A program made the translations under genes and the position numbers. From Shinella sp. XGS7 (lineage in GTDB: Bacteria > Pseudomonadota > Gammaproteobacteria > Burkholderiales > Burkholderiaceae_C), in assembly GCF_020535565.1 (NCBI RefSeq), contig NZ_CP084758.1:2197501-2261500 (forward strand): DNA of 64,000 nucleotides, given 5' to 3'. How positions within the stretch are numbered: position 1 is the stretch's first letter; each line of letters starts with the position of its first letter. Below are positions 8,941 to 18,304 of this stretch, one piece after another. Under the pieces are notes generated by a model. It was not told the DNA's origin, ran no database searches, and saw only the letters and a program-made list of their open reading frames with translations.

Positions 8941-8965
8941 AAAAAAGCGGCCCGCGGGCCGCTTT
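8941..8965 (-). terminator. Rho-independent terminator of lysS
   Basis: A perfect 22-bp palindrome (8944-8965), AAAGCGG...CCGCTTT, lies 24 bases past the lysS stop; read on the minus strand it is followed by a run of T (complement of 8941-8946). Confidence 0.8.
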
Positions 8966-8988
8966 GTCGTGTCGGGGCCGCGAGGGCC

Positions 8989-10512
8989 TCAGGCTTCCCG
9001 GCGCGCCGGGAAGAGGATGACGTCGCGGATCGACGGGGCGTTCGTCAGCAGCATGATCAGGCGGTCGACGCCGATGCCGAGGCCGCCCGCCGGGGGCATG
9101 CCGTATTCCAGGGCGCGGATGAAGTCGGCGTCGTAGAACATGGCCTCGTCGTCACCGGCTTCCTTGTTGGCCACCTGGGCCTGGAAGCGCGCGGCCTGGT
9201 CTTCGGCGTCATTCAGCTCGGAGAAGCCATTGGCGTACTCGCGGCCGGTGATGAAGAGCTCGAAGCGCTCGGTGATCTTGGGGTTGGTGTCGGAGGCGCG
9301 GGCCAGGGGCGAGACCTCTACGGGATAGTCGATGATGAAGGTGGGCTCCCAGAGCTTCTCTTCCACCGCGGCCTCGAACAGGCCGAACTGCAGCTCGGGC
9401 AGGGTCCAGTGCTTGGGCGCTTCCTCGCCCAGCTCCTTGAGCTTGGCCCGCAGCAGCTCGGCGTCATCGGCCTGGGCCTCGCTGAGGCCGGCATGCGCCA
9501 CCAGGGAGTCGCGCACCGAGAGGCGGGCAAAGGGCTTGTCCAGGGCCACGGGGCGGCCGGCGTAGCTGATGGCGGCGCTGCCGGTGGCGGCGATGGCCGC
9601 GTGGCGCAGCACCTGCTCGGTGAAGTCCATCAGATCATGGTGCGTCCAGTAGGCCGCATAGAACTCCATCATCGTGAACTCGGGGTTGTGACGCACCGAG
9701 ACGCCTTCGTTGCGGAAGTTCCGGTTGATCTCGAACACCCGCTCGAAGCCGCCCACGACCAGGCGCTTGAGGTAGAGCTCGGGCGCGATGCGCAGGAACA
9801 TCTCCTGGTCCAGCGCATTGTGGTGGGTCACGAAGGGACGGGCATTGGCGCCGCCCGGGATGGGGTGCAGCATGGGGGTCTCGACCTCCAGGAAGCCCTG
9901 GTCCACCATGAAGCTGCGGATGGAGGACACGGCCTTGCTGCGCGCCACAAAGCGCTTGCGGGCGTCTTCGTCGGTGATCAGGTCCACATAGCGCTGGCGG
10001 TACTTCTGCTCCTGGTCGCTCATGCCGTGGAACTTGTCCGGCAGGGGGCGCAGGCTCTTGGTCAGCAGGCGCAGGGTGCTGACGCGCACCGACAGCTCGC
10101 CGGTCTTGGTCTTGAACAGCGTGCCCTCGGCACCCACGATGTCGCCCAGGTCCAGGTGCTTGAAGCTCTCGTAGCTGTCCTCGCCCACGCCGTCCTTGGT
10201 GACGAAGAGCTGGATGCGGCCGGTGGCGTCCTGCAGGGTGCCGAAGGAGGCCTTGCCCATCACGCGCTTGAGCATCAGGCGACCGGCCACGCTGACCTGG
10301 ACGCCCTGCGGCTCCAGCGTCTCGTTGTCCAGCTCGCCGTACTGCTGCGACAGGGGCAGGGCGCGGTGCTGGGGCTTGAAGTCGTTGGGGAAGGGCACCG
10401 CGGTCTTGGCGCGCAGGGCGGCCAGCTTCTCGCGGCGTTCCGTGATCAGCTGGTTCTCGTCCGCAGCGGCGGGGGCGTGGTGCGGCGTGGCGGGGGTGTG
10501 CTGGGTCATCAT
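8989..10512 (-). CDS. lysS: Lysyl-tRNA synthetase, class II
   Basis: A protein of about 507 residues, the usual length. An N-terminal OB-fold anticodon-binding domain ([22 protein letters not shown]) precedes a class II catalytic core with motif 2 ([23 protein letters not shown]) and motif 3 ([12 protein letters not shown]). It charges tRNA-Lys in the cytoplasm. Two ATG codons are adjacent (10512 and 10509), and a TTG lies one codon earlier; 10512 was chosen. The N-terminus has a His/Ala-rich tail of about 20 residues. It is divergently transcribed from the polysaccharide genes that start at 10585. Confidence 0.96.
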   Translation of the reverse strand: MMTQHTPATPHHAPAAADENQLITERREKLAALRAKTAVPFPNDFKPQHRALPLSQQYGELDNETLEPQGVQVSVAGRLMLKRVMGKASFGTLQDATGRIQLFVTKDGVGEDSYESFKHLDLGDIVGAEGTLFKTKTGELSVRVSTLRLLTKSLRPLPDKFHGMSDQEQKYRQRYVDLITDEDARKRFVARSKAVSSIRSFMVDQGFLEVETPMLHPIPGGANARPFVTHHNALDQEMFLRIAPELYLKRLVVGGFERVFEINRNFRNEGVSVRHNPEFTMMEFYAAYWTHHDLMDFTEQVLRHAAIAATGSAAISYAGRPVALDKPFARLSVRDSLVAHAGLSEAQADDAELLRAKLKELGEEAPKHWTLPELQFGLFEAAVEEKLWEPTFIIDYPVEVSPLARASDTNPKITERFELFITGREYANGFSELNDAEDQAARFQAQVANKEAGDDEAMFYDADFIRALEYGMPPAGGLGIGVDRLIMLLTNAPSIRDVILFPARREA

Positions 10513-10524
10513 CAACTCGTTGAA

Positions 10525-10556
10525 TTTGCTGCGATTTTAGCCGGGCCTCTTAGAAT
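10525..10556. promoter_or_regulatory. Divergent promoter region between lysS and wbpB
   Basis: On the plus strand TAGAAT at 10551-10556 is a good -10 candidate for the polysaccharide operon. On the minus strand the complement of the ATTTTA at about 10532 reads TAAAAT and could serve lysS. The -35 elements are weak on both sides, so these are suggestions only. Confidence 0.35.
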
Positions 10557-10584
10557 CCCGAGTTCCGCTCGAATCCGGCCTTCC

Positions 10585-11643
10585 ATGCCCGCCTCGCTCC
10601 CCATCCTGGATCGCAAGATCCGCTTTGCCCTGGTCGGCTGCGGCCGCATTGCCCACAATCATGTCGCCGCCATCGCCAAGCATGGCGAGCGTGCCGAGCT
10701 GGTGGCGGTGTGCGATACCCAGCCCGAGGCCCTGGCCGCTGCCGTGGCGGCCACCGGTGCGGCCGGCTTTGCCTCGCTGGACGCGCTGCTGGCCGGCAGC
10801 CAGCCCGATATCGTGGTGCTGGCCACGCCCTCGGGCCTGCATTCGCAGCAAGCCCTGCGCCTGGCCCAGGCCGGCGTGCATGTGCTGAGCGAAAAGCCCA
10901 TGGCCACCAAGTTCGAGGAAGGCCAGGCCATGGTGCGGGCCTGCCGCGACGCCGGGGTCAAGCTCTTCGTGGTCAAGCAGAACCGCCTGAACGCCACGGT
11001 GCAGCTGGTGAAGAAGGCCATAGCCGAGGGCCGCTTCGGCCGCATCTACATGAGCACGGTCAATGTGTTCTGGACCCGGCCCCAGAGCTATTACGACGCT
11101 GCCAAATGGCGCGGCCGCTGGGATCTGGACGGCGGCGCCTTCATGAACCAGGCCAGCCACTATGTGGACCTGCTGGACTGGCTGGTGGGGCCGGTGGACT
11201 CGGTCCATGCCTACACCGCCACCCTGGCCCGCGATATCGAGGCCGAGGACACCGGCGTGATGAGCGTGCGCCTGCGCCACGGTGGCCTGGCCTCCATCAA
11301 CGTCACCATGCTCACCTGGCCGCAGAACCTGGAAGGCTCCATCACCATCCTCGGTGAGAAGGGCACGGTCAAGATCGGCGGCACCGCGGTCAACAAGATC
11401 GAGCACTGGGCCTTTGCCGAGCCGCATCCGGACGATGAGGCGGTCAAGAACGCCAGCTATGAGACCGGCAGCGTCTACGGCTTCGGCCACCCGCTCTACT
11501 ACGACAACGTGATCCGCACCCTGCGCGGCGAGGCTCACGCCGAGGTGGACGGCTACGAGGGCCTGCGCTCGCTGGAGATCCTGATCGCCGCCTACCGCAG
11601 CGCGCGCGACGGCCAGCGCGTGGGCCTGCCCCTGGTCTTCTGA
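10585..11643 (+). CDS. wbpB: Gfo/Idh/MocA oxidoreductase, WbpB-like UDP-2-acetamido-2-deoxy-glucuronate 3-dehydrogenase
   Basis: A 352-residue protein. An N-terminal Rossmann fold ([21 protein letters not shown]) is followed by the family signature [11 protein letters not shown] and a C-terminal alpha/beta domain containing [18 protein letters not shown]. Family knowledge: WbpB/WlbA oxidises C3 of UDP-GlcNAcA, and WbpE then aminates and WbpD acetylates, giving UDP-GlcNAc(3NAc)A. The next two genes are WbpD- and WbpE-like, which supports this specificity over a generic dehydrogenase. Start 10585 is the first ATG after the lysS promoter region; a longer in-frame reading runs antisense to lysS and is rejected. 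WbpA, which makes the substrate, is not in the window. Confidence 0.87.
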   Translation: MPASLPILDRKIRFALVGCGRIAHNHVAAIAKHGERAELVAVCDTQPEALAAAVAATGAAGFASLDALLAGSQPDIVVLATPSGLHSQQALRLAQAGVHVLSEKPMATKFEEGQAMVRACRDAGVKLFVVKQNRLNATVQLVKKAIAEGRFGRIYMSTVNVFWTRPQSYYDAAKWRGRWDLDGGAFMNQASHYVDLLDWLVGPVDSVHAYTATLARDIEAEDTGVMSVRLRHGGLASINVTMLTWPQNLEGSITILGEKGTVKIGGTAVNKIEHWAFAEPHPDDEAVKNASYETGSVYGFGHPLYYDNVIRTLRGEAHAEVDGYEGLRSLEILIAAYRSARDGQRVGLPLVF

Positions 11644-11653
11644 GCCCCGCCGC

Positions 11654-12226
11654 ATGAGCTACTGGAAACACGAATCCGCCATCGTCGACGAAGGCGCCCA
11701 GCTGGGCGAAGGCACCAAGGTCTGGCACTTCGCCCATGTGAGCCCGGGTGCACGCATTGGCGCGGGCTGCTCGCTGGGGCAGGGCGTCTATGTGGGCAAC
11801 GATGTGCGGATCGGCGACGGCTGCAAGGTGCAGAACCATGTCTCGATCTATGACGCCGTGACCCTGGAGGACGAGGTCTTCTGCGGTCCCAGCATGGTGT
11901 TCACCAATGTCTACAACCCGCGCGCGGCCGTGGTGCGCAAGCACGAGTACCGCCGCACCCTGGTGAAGAAGGGCGCGACCCTGGGCGCCAACTGCACCAT
12001 CGTCTGCGGCAGCACCATCGGCGAATACGCCTTCATCGGCGCCGGCGCCGTGGTGCAGAAGGATGTGGCGCCGCATGCCCTGATGGTGGGTGTGCCCGCG
12101 CGGCGCATCGGCTGGATGAGCCGCCACGGCGAGCGCCTGCAATTCGATGCCGCGGGTCTGGCGAGCTGCCCGGCCACCGGCGAACGCTACCGCCTGAACG
12201 GCGAGCATGTGGAGCTGATCTCTTGA
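11654..12226 (+). CDS. wbpD: WbpD-like N-acetyltransferase (left-handed beta-helix)
   Basis: A 190-residue hexapeptide-repeat protein. Imperfect I/V-G-x4 hexads run from about residue 15 to 145 ([42 protein letters not shown]), with the N-terminal [27 protein letters not shown] typical of WbpD/WlbB. It acetylates the 3-amino group of the UDP-sugar made by WbpB and WbpE. It starts ten bases after wbpB and overlaps wbpE by four bases, so the three genes form one translationally coupled unit. Confidence 0.88.
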   Translation: MSYWKHESAIVDEGAQLGEGTKVWHFAHVSPGARIGAGCSLGQGVYVGNDVRIGDGCKVQNHVSIYDAVTLEDEVFCGPSMVFTNVYNPRAAVVRKHEYRRTLVKKGATLGANCTIVCGSTIGEYAFIGAGAVVQKDVAPHALMVGVPARRIGWMSRHGERLQFDAAGLASCPATGERYRLNGEHVELIS

Positions 12227-13311
12227 GCCTGCCCTTCATCGATCTGAAATCGCAGTACGCCGCGCTGAAGTCCAGCGTGGACGCGCGCATCCAGCGCGTG
12301 CTGGATCATGGCCAGTACATCATGGGCCCCGAGGTCAAGGAGCTGGAGGAACAGCTGGCTGCCCATGTGGGCGTGCAGCACTGCATCACCGTCTCCAGCG
12401 GCACCGAGGCCCTGCTGATCGCGCTGATGGCCCTGGACCTGAAGCCGGGCGACGAGGTCATCACCACGCCCTTCACCTTTGCCGCCACGGTGGAGGTGAT
12501 TGCCCTGCTGGGTGCGGTGCCGGTCTACGCCGACATCGAGCCCGACACCTGCAATATCGACGCCTCGCGCATCGCCGCCCTGATCACGCCACGCACCCGC
12601 GCCATCATGCCGGTGAGCCTCTACGGCCAGGTCTGCGATATGGACGAGATCCGCGCCGTGGCCGGCAGCATCCCGGTGATCGAGGATGCCGCCCAGAGCT
12701 TTGGCGCCACGTACAAGGGCCGCAAGAGCTGCGGCCTCAGCACCTTCGGCGCCACCAGCTTCTTTCCCAGCAAGCCCCTGGGCTGCTATGGCGACGGCGG
12801 CGCGCTCTTCACCGACGATGCGGCCCTGGCCCAGGCGGCGCGCGAGATCCGCGTGCATGGCCAGAGCCAGCGCTACACCCACACCCGCGTGGGCGTGGGC
12901 GGGCGCATGGACACGCTGCAATGCGCCGTGGTGCTGGCCAAGCTGGAGCGCTTCGACTGGGAAATTGAGCGCCGCCTGGCCCTGGGCGAGCGCTACCAGC
13001 AGGCCCTGGCCGGCCTGCCCCTGCAGCGCCTGGCCGTGCGCCCGGACCGCGACTGCGTCTGGGCCCAGTTCACCGTGATGGTGGAGCACCGCGCCCCGGT
13101 GCAGCAGGCCCTGCAGGCCCAGGGCATTCCCACGGCCATCCACTATCCCAAGCCCCTGCATCGCCAGCCGGCCTATGCGCGGCCCGAGCTGAGCCTGCCG
13201 CATGCCGAGGCCGCGGCCGAGCGGGTGCTGAGCCTGCCCATGAGCCCCGATCTGAGCGAGGCCCAGCAGGATGAGGTGATCGCGGCCCTGCGCCGCGCCC
13301 TGGAGGCCTGA
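12223..13311 (+). CDS. wbpE: WbpE-like PLP-dependent sugar aminotransferase (DegT/DnrJ/EryC1 family)
   Basis: A 362-residue protein. The N-terminus [13 protein letters not shown], the [11 protein letters not shown] cofactor loop, the [19 protein letters not shown] segment and the PLP lysine in [16 protein letters not shown] are all typical of WbpE. It transfers an amino group to the 3-keto UDP-sugar. The start is a TTG at 12223 that overlaps the wbpD stop; no ATG lies between it and the conserved N-terminal residues, and GGAG at 12211-12214 could act as ribosome site. Confidence 0.9.
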   Translation: MSLPFIDLKSQYAALKSSVDARIQRVLDHGQYIMGPEVKELEEQLAAHVGVQHCITVSSGTEALLIALMALDLKPGDEVITTPFTFAATVEVIALLGAVPVYADIEPDTCNIDASRIAALITPRTRAIMPVSLYGQVCDMDEIRAVAGSIPVIEDAAQSFGATYKGRKSCGLSTFGATSFFPSKPLGCYGDGGALFTDDAALAQAAREIRVHGQSQRYTHTRVGVGGRMDTLQCAVVLAKLERFDWEIERRLALGERYQQALAGLPLQRLAVRPDRDCVWAQFTVMVEHRAPVQQALQAQGIPTAIHYPKPLHRQPAYARPELSLPHAEAAAERVLSLPMSPDLSEAQQDEVIAALRRALEA

Positions 13312-13316
13312 GCTTC

Positions 13317-14597
13317 ATGCATGCCGGGGGGCTGTGGCGCTCCACCCTCACCCTGCTGGCCGGTGGCGCCCTGGCCCAGGCCCTGCCCCTGCTGCTGGGG
13401 CCCTGGCTCACGCGCCTGTACTCGCCCACCGAGTTCGGCCAGTTTGCCCTGCTCTGGGCCCTGGCCACCAATGTGGCGGTGGTGGGCTGCGCGCGCTACG
13501 AGTTCGCCCTGCCGCTGGAGCGGGAGGAGGGGCCGGCCGCCTTGCTGATGGGCCTGTGCCTGCGGGTGCTGCTGGGCGTGACGGCGGCCAGCGTCGTGGC
13601 CGGCGCGGTGCTGCTGGCCTGGCAGGGCTATGACCTGGCCCTGGGCCTGCCCCTGGCCGTGCTGGCCGGCGCCGCGGCCCAGTGGCTCACGCTCTGGGCC
13701 ACGCGCGCCCAGCGCTACGCCCAGCTGGCCGTGGCGCGCGTGCTGCAGTACGGCGGCGGCGCGCTGGCGCAGCTGGCCCTGGGCCTGGCGGGCCTGGGCG
13801 CCTGGGGCCTCTTGCTGGGCGCCAGCCTGGCGTGCCTGGCCGCGGCCGCCCTGCTGGCGCGCCCGGCACCGCAGGGCGGCTGGCTGGGCCTGCTGGCGCA
13901 GCCGCGCGCGGCGCTGCAGACCCTGGCGCGCAAGCACCGCGACTTCCCCCTGCTCAACACCCCGCATGCCTTTATGGGCGCGCTGCAGGACAGCCTGGCC
14001 CTGCTCATCATCACCAGCCTGGCCGGCGATGCCGCGGCGGGCTACTGGGCCCTGGCCTTGCGCTATCTGAAGGCGCCGGCCGGTCTGGTGGGCGGCGCCC
14101 TGTCCCAGACCCTCTATCCGCGTCTGGTGAATGCCCGCGATCCGGCCGAGGCCCTGGCCCTGGTGCGCCAGGCCCTGGCCGCCCTGACCGTGCTGGCCCT
14201 GCCGCTGCTGCTGGTGCTGCTGCTCTGGGGCGGGCCGCTGTTTGCCTGGGCGTTTGGCGAGCGCTGGGTGGACGCCGGCCATCTGGCTCAGGCCCTGGCG
14301 CCCTATATCGCGCTGCACTTCATTGCCTCGCCGCTGTCGGTGGCCACCATGGCCTGGCAGGCCCAGGGCTGGGCCCTGCGCCTGGCCCTGGTGGGGCAGC
14401 TGCTCTTCGTGGCCGGTCTGGCCCTGGGCCTCAAGCTGGGCGGCCTGATCGGCGCGGCCTGGGGCGTGTCCGCGGCCATGGCCCTGTACTTCGGTTTCTT
14501 TTTCTGGTCGCTGGCGACCTGGAAGCGTTTCCCTGCCTTTACCACTGCCACCGCCACCACCAATGCCCAGAGGCCTGCCGATGAGAGCCTGGCTTAA
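13317..14597 (+). CDS. Oligosaccharide flippase family protein (Wzx-like)
   Basis: A 426-residue, very hydrophobic protein with about twelve predicted membrane helices. The N-terminal segment LYSPTEFGQFALLWALATNVAVVGCARYEFALPL is the hallmark of the polysaccharide biosynthesis/flippase family (MOP superfamily). Family knowledge: moves undecaprenyl-PP-linked sugar repeats across the inner membrane. It starts five bases after wbpE and overlaps the next gene. A second flippase-like protein is encoded at 30391-31416 in the converging half of the locus. Confidence 0.82.
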   Translation: MHAGGLWRSTLTLLAGGALAQALPLLLGPWLTRLYSPTEFGQFALLWALATNVAVVGCARYEFALPLEREEGPAALLMGLCLRVLLGVTAASVVAGAVLLAWQGYDLALGLPLAVLAGAAAQWLTLWATRAQRYAQLAVARVLQYGGGALAQLALGLAGLGAWGLLLGASLACLAAAALLARPAPQGGWLGLLAQPRAALQTLARKHRDFPLLNTPHAFMGALQDSLALLIITSLAGDAAAGYWALALRYLKAPAGLVGGALSQTLYPRLVNARDPAEALALVRQALAALTVLALPLLLVLLLWGGPLFAWAFGERWVDAGHLAQALAPYIALHFIASPLSVATMAWQAQGWALRLALVGQLLFVAGLALGLKLGGLIGAAWGVSAAMALYFGFFFWSLATWKRFPAFTTATATTNAQRPADESLA

Positions 14598-15150
14598 CCG
14601 CGTGCGCCGCGCCCTGTGGCGCCAGCTCTTCTTCCGCATGGTCTTTGGCGAGCGTGGGGCGCCGCACAGCCGCATCGCGCCCAGCACCTGCATCGAGGGC
14701 GAGGCCGGCCTGCGCCTGGCCGACCATGTCTTCATCGGCCAGTTCAACTTTCTCGACGCGACGGCCGGGCTGACGATTGGCGAGGGCGTGCAGATCAGCA
14801 ATTTCTGCAGCATCGTCACCCACAGCTCGCACCGCGCCATCCGCCTGCTGGGTCGGGCTTATTCCAGCCACAGCGGGCCGGTGCCGGGCTATATCCAGGG
14901 GCCTATCGAGATCGGCCCCTATGTCTTCGTGGGCCCGCACAGCCTGATCGAGGCCCACACCCGCATCGGCCGCGGCGCCCTGATCTGCGCCTATGCCCAG
15001 GTGCGCGGTGAGGTGCCGGCCTTTGCCATCATGGCCGGCCAGCCCGCACGCCAGGTGGGTGATGTGCGCGAGCGTGATGCGGCCCTGCTGGCCCGGTATC
15101 CCGAGCTCGCCGCCCACTACCAGGCCTGGGCCAACGAGGTTCCCCGATGA
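14581..15150 (+). CDS. Hexapeptide-repeat acyltransferase
   Basis: A 189-residue left-handed beta-helix protein with hexads from about residue 40 to 160 (IEGEAGLRLADHVFIGQF, IGPYVFVGPHSLIEAHTRIGRGALI, and FAIMAGQPARQVG closing the helix). The segment SNFCSIVTHSSHRAIRLLGR resembles sugar O-acetyltransferases of the maltose/galactoside family. Start 14581 has AGAGG upstream; 14563 is an in-frame alternative. It probably acetylates a sugar of the locus. Action on an amino sugar (PglD-like) cannot be excluded. Confidence 0.75.
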   Translation: MRAWLNRVRRALWRQLFFRMVFGERGAPHSRIAPSTCIEGEAGLRLADHVFIGQFNFLDATAGLTIGEGVQISNFCSIVTHSSHRAIRLLGRAYSSHSGPVPGYIQGPIEIGPYVFVGPHSLIEAHTRIGRGALICAYAQVRGEVPAFAIMAGQPARQVGDVRERDAALLARYPELAAHYQAWANEVPR

Positions 15151-16238
15151 GACTGGTCCTGCTGGGCGATGGCGAAAGCCCGCATCTGCTGAAGTGGGCG
15201 CGGGCCCTGGCGCCGCGGGTGGAGCTCTGGGCAGCCTCCAGCCGCGGTTTCCTGCCCGAGTTCGAGCGTCTGCTGCCGCCCCAGCGCCGCCTGGCCCTGG
15301 GCCACGCCAGCGCGCATGGCGGCGGCAATATCGCGGTGATCAAGACCCTGCCGGCCCTGGGCGCCTGGCTGGCCAAGGTGGACGCCGACTGGATCAATGC
15401 CCACTACCTCACCTCGCACGGCACCCTGGCCTGGGCGGCGCGCACGGGCTGGCGCCTGCGCGCCCAGATCGCGGCCTCGGCCTGGGGCAGCGACATCCTG
15501 GTGACGCCCCGCCAGGGCGCGGCCTACCGCTGGCTGACCCGGCGCGCGCTGCGCGCGGCGCGGCTGTGCACCTCGGACTCGCGCCATATGACGGCGGTGA
15601 TGCAGGGCGAGCTGGGCGCGGGCGAGGTGATGACCTTTCCCTTCGGTCTGGAGGCCCTGCCCAAGCAGGGCGCGAAGAAGCAGCCCTGGCTCTTCTTTGC
15701 CAACCGTGGCCTGGAGCCCCTCTACCGGCCCGAGCGGGTGATCACCGCCTTTGCCACCGTAGCGCGCGAGCAGCCCGAGGCGCGCCTGGCCGTGGCCAAC
15801 GACGGTTCGCTGCGCCCGGCCCTGGAGGCCCAGGTGCGCGCATTGGGCCTGGCCGAGCGCGTGGAGTTTCTGGGCCGCCTGGATGCCAAGACCCAGGCCG
15901 GCTGGTATGCCCGCGCGCGTTGGTACCTGAGCCTGCCGGAAAGCGACTCCGTGGCCGTCTCGGTGCTGGAGGCCATGGCGCATGAGTGTGTGCCCCTGCT
16001 CTCTGACCTGCCGGCCAATCGCGAGCTGGTCGCGCCCGAGGCCGGCCAGGGCCTGATCCTGGAGGAACCCACCCGACTCAGCCTGGCCACGCTAGAGGGC
16101 CTGGATGCCGAGGCCGTCGGCCGCGCCAACCGCGCCTGGGTGGCCGACCATGGACTCTTTCCCCCGGCCGTGGAGCGCTTTGTGGCGCGCCTGACCGAAC
16201 TCACGCCCCCGCCGGCGCACGCCGTCGCCCCCCGATGA
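15147..16238 (+). CDS. Glycosyltransferase family 4 protein
   Basis: A 363-residue GT-B fold protein. The N-terminal half contains SAWGSDILVTPRQG and a CTSDSRHM segment; the C-terminal half has FFANRGLEPLYRPERVI and the nucleotide-sugar region SLPESDSVAVSVLEAMAHECVPLLSD, with the E-x7-E-like pattern of GT4 enzymes. The ATGA overlap with the preceding gene and a four-base overlap with the next show tight coupling. Donor and acceptor cannot be read from sequence. Confidence 0.85.
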   Translation: MRLVLLGDGESPHLLKWARALAPRVELWAASSRGFLPEFERLLPPQRRLALGHASAHGGGNIAVIKTLPALGAWLAKVDADWINAHYLTSHGTLAWAARTGWRLRAQIAASAWGSDILVTPRQGAAYRWLTRRALRAARLCTSDSRHMTAVMQGELGAGEVMTFPFGLEALPKQGAKKQPWLFFANRGLEPLYRPERVITAFATVAREQPEARLAVANDGSLRPALEAQVRALGLAERVEFLGRLDAKTQAGWYARARWYLSLPESDSVAVSVLEAMAHECVPLLSDLPANRELVAPEAGQGLILEEPTRLSLATLEGLDAEAVGRANRAWVADHGLFPPAVERFVARLTELTPPPAHAVAPR

Positions 16239-17470
16239 AGATTCTGCTGATCAATCATTACGCCGGCACGCCCGAACTGGGCATGGAGTACCGGCCCTAC
16301 TACCTGGCGCGGGAGTGGGTGCGCATGGGCCACCAGGTGCTGGTGCTGGCCGCCAGCCACTCGCATGTGCGCAGCCGCCAGCCCCAGCCGGGCGGCCAGA
16401 CCCTCGATGGCATTGCCTACTGCTGGTACGAGACCCCCGCCTACGCGGGCAATGGCTTCGGGCGGCTGCGCAATATCTGGGCCTTCTGCCGCCATGTGGC
16501 CAAGGACGCCGACATCCTGGCCCGCGAGTTCGCGCCCGATGTGGTGATCGCTTCCAGCACCTACCCCATGGATGTGTGGGTGGCCCGCAAAGTGGCCCGT
16601 CTGGCCCAGGCCAAACTGGTCTACGAGGTGCATGACCTCTGGCCGCTCTCGCCCATCGAGCTCTCGGGCATGTCGCCCTGGCATCCTTTTGCGCTGCTGT
16701 GCCAGAAGGCCGAGAACGATGCCTACCGCGATGCCGACCGCGTGGTCTCCATGCTGCCCAAGGTGCAGCAGCACATGGCCGCTCATGGCCTGGACCTGAG
16801 CAAGCTGCACATCGTGCCCAATGGCATCACGCTGGACGAGTGGGACGAGAGCCAGGCCCCTGGCCTGCAGGCCGAGATTGCCGCCCATATCGCCACCCAG
16901 CGCGCCGCCGGCAAGCTGGTGGTGGGCTACGCCGGCTCGCACGGCCTGCCCAATGCCCTGGATGTGCTGCTGGACGCGGCCAAGCTGCTGCAGGCCGAGG
17001 GCAGCGCCGGCCAGCCGCCCCTGCACATCGTGATGGTGGGCGGCGGCCATGAGAAGGCGCGCCTGGCCGCGCGGGTGCGCGCCGAGGGCATTGCCAACGT
17101 GGCGATGTTCGACGCCATTCCCAAGGCCCAGATCCCGGCCCTGCTGGCGGCCTTTGATGTCGCCTACATCGGCTGGCAGCGCACGCCCATCTACCGCTTC
17201 GGCATCGCACCCAACAAGCTGATGGACTACCTGATGGCGCGCCGCCCGGTGCTGCATTCGGTGGAGGCCGGCAACGACCCCGTGGCCGAGGCCGGCGCCG
17301 GCCTCACCGTGCCGCCCGAGGATGCTCAGGCTGTGGCCGACGGGCTGCGTCGCCTGGCCGCGCTGAGCCCCCAGGAGCGCACCGCCATGGGCGAGCGCGG
17401 CCGGGCCTTTGTGCTGGCCCACCACACCTACCCGGTGCTGGCGCGCCGGTTCATCGAAGCCGTGTCATGA
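16235..17470 (+). CDS. Glycosyltransferase family 4 protein (WbuB-like)
   Basis: A 411-residue GT-B protein starting MKILLINHYAGTPELGMEYRPYYLAREW, an N-terminus typical of WbuB-type transferases. The donor-side half has VVGYAGSHGLPNALDVLLDAA and IAPNKLMDYLMARRPVLHSVEAGNDPVAEAGAGL. Family knowledge: WbuB in E. coli adds FucNAc to the lipid-linked first sugar. Here it most likely extends the lipid-linked oligosaccharide at the inner membrane face; the sugar is not known. Confidence 0.86.
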   Translation: MKILLINHYAGTPELGMEYRPYYLAREWVRMGHQVLVLAASHSHVRSRQPQPGGQTLDGIAYCWYETPAYAGNGFGRLRNIWAFCRHVAKDADILAREFAPDVVIASSTYPMDVWVARKVARLAQAKLVYEVHDLWPLSPIELSGMSPWHPFALLCQKAENDAYRDADRVVSMLPKVQQHMAAHGLDLSKLHIVPNGITLDEWDESQAPGLQAEIAAHIATQRAAGKLVVGYAGSHGLPNALDVLLDAAKLLQAEGSAGQPPLHIVMVGGGHEKARLAARVRAEGIANVAMFDAIPKAQIPALLAAFDVAYIGWQRTPIYRFGIAPNKLMDYLMARRPVLHSVEAGNDPVAEAGAGLTVPPEDAQAVADGLRRLAALSPQERTAMGERGRAFVLAHHTYPVLARRFIEAVS

Positions 17471-18174
17471 GCCCGCCGCGCAAGCAGCAGGAACTGGAAG
17501 CCATCGCCCAGCGCTATGCGCGCCGGGCCGAGACCGTGGCGCGCGACCGCTACAGCCTGCTGCGCCCCGAGGTCTGGCAGATGCTGCAGGAGCGCCAGCG
17601 CGCCCTGCTGCGCGAGCTGGCGCGCCGGCCCGGGCGCCCCGAGCAGTGGCGGCTCACCGAGGTGGGCTGCGGCGCCGGCGGCAATCTGCTGGAGATGCTG
17701 CGCCTGGGCCTGGCGCCCGAGCACCTGACCGGCATCGAGCTGCTGCCCGAGCGTCATGCCCTGGCACGGGCCGTGCTGCCGGCGCCCGTGCAGCTGAGCC
17801 TGGGAGATGCCTCGCAGGCGGGGGTGGACGAGGCCAGCCAGGACCTGGTGCTGCAGTCCACCGTGTTCTCCTCCATCCTGGACGACGGCGTGCAGCAGGC
17901 CCTGGCCCAGGCCATGTGGCGCTGGCTGCGGCCGGGTGGGGCGGTGCTCTGGTATGACTTCATCGTCGACAATCCACGCAACCGCGATGTGCGGGGCGTG
18001 CCGCTGGCGCGCGTGCGTGCGCTCTTTCCCGAGGGCCGGCTGCGCTGGCAGCGCCTGACCCTGGCGCCGCCGCTGGCCCGTTGGGTCTGCCGCGCCCACC
18101 CCGCCGCCTACACCGTATTCAACAGCATTCCCTGGCTGCGCACCCATGTGCTGGCCGTGATCGAGAAACCTTGA
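17467..18174 (+). CDS. Class I SAM-dependent methyltransferase
   Basis: A 235-residue protein with the SAM-binding motif [16 protein letters not shown] near residues 65-80, the acidic loop [10 protein letters not shown], the post-motif [25 protein letters not shown] and the [16 protein letters not shown] segment. It is coupled to the preceding glycosyltransferase by an ATGA overlap, so it probably methylates a sugar of the polysaccharide. It could cap chains and so limit length, but there is no direct evidence. Confidence 0.8.
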   Translation: MSPPRKQQELEAIAQRYARRAETVARDRYSLLRPEVWQMLQERQRALLRELARRPGRPEQWRLTEVGCGAGGNLLEMLRLGLAPEHLTGIELLPERHALARAVLPAPVQLSLGDASQAGVDEASQDLVLQSTVFSSILDDGVQQALAQAMWRWLRPGGAVLWYDFIVDNPRNRDVRGVPLARVRALFPEGRLRWQRLTLAPPLARWVCRAHPAAYTVFNSIPWLRTHVLAVIEKP

Positions 18175-18196
18175 CCCACCCCCTACGCGCTGCGCG

Positions 18197-18244
18197 CGCC
18201 CCCTCCAGGGGGCGGCACCGGTCGGCCGGCGAAGCCGGACCGAC
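18197..18244. repeat. GC-rich extragenic hairpin pair (REP-like)
   Basis: CGCCCCCT and AGGGGGCG at 18197-18204 and 18207-18214 form a perfect 8-bp stem with a two-base loop. A second imperfect stem follows at 18221-18244. The core GGGGGCGGCACCG recurs in the hairpin at 8877-8910, and a related CCCCTC/GAGGGG stem occurs just before pdxJ. Such elements are common between genes in this group of Burkholderiales and may work as terminators or REP elements. Confidence 0.55.
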
Positions 18245-18304
18245 GCTGCCCGTTGGGAAAATGCGGACTGCCAACTGTGTGCGGCTCTGCCGAATCGAAT
18301 TTGT

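Noticed and set aside
8944-8965. Perfect 22-bp palindrome as an operator
   Set aside because: It lies just past lysS with a T tract on the lysS strand, so a terminator explains it.
8932-10584. In-frame extension upstream of wbpB running through lysS in antisense
   Set aside because: No similarity to the Gfo/Idh/MocA family before 10585; it is an open frame only because of GC bias.
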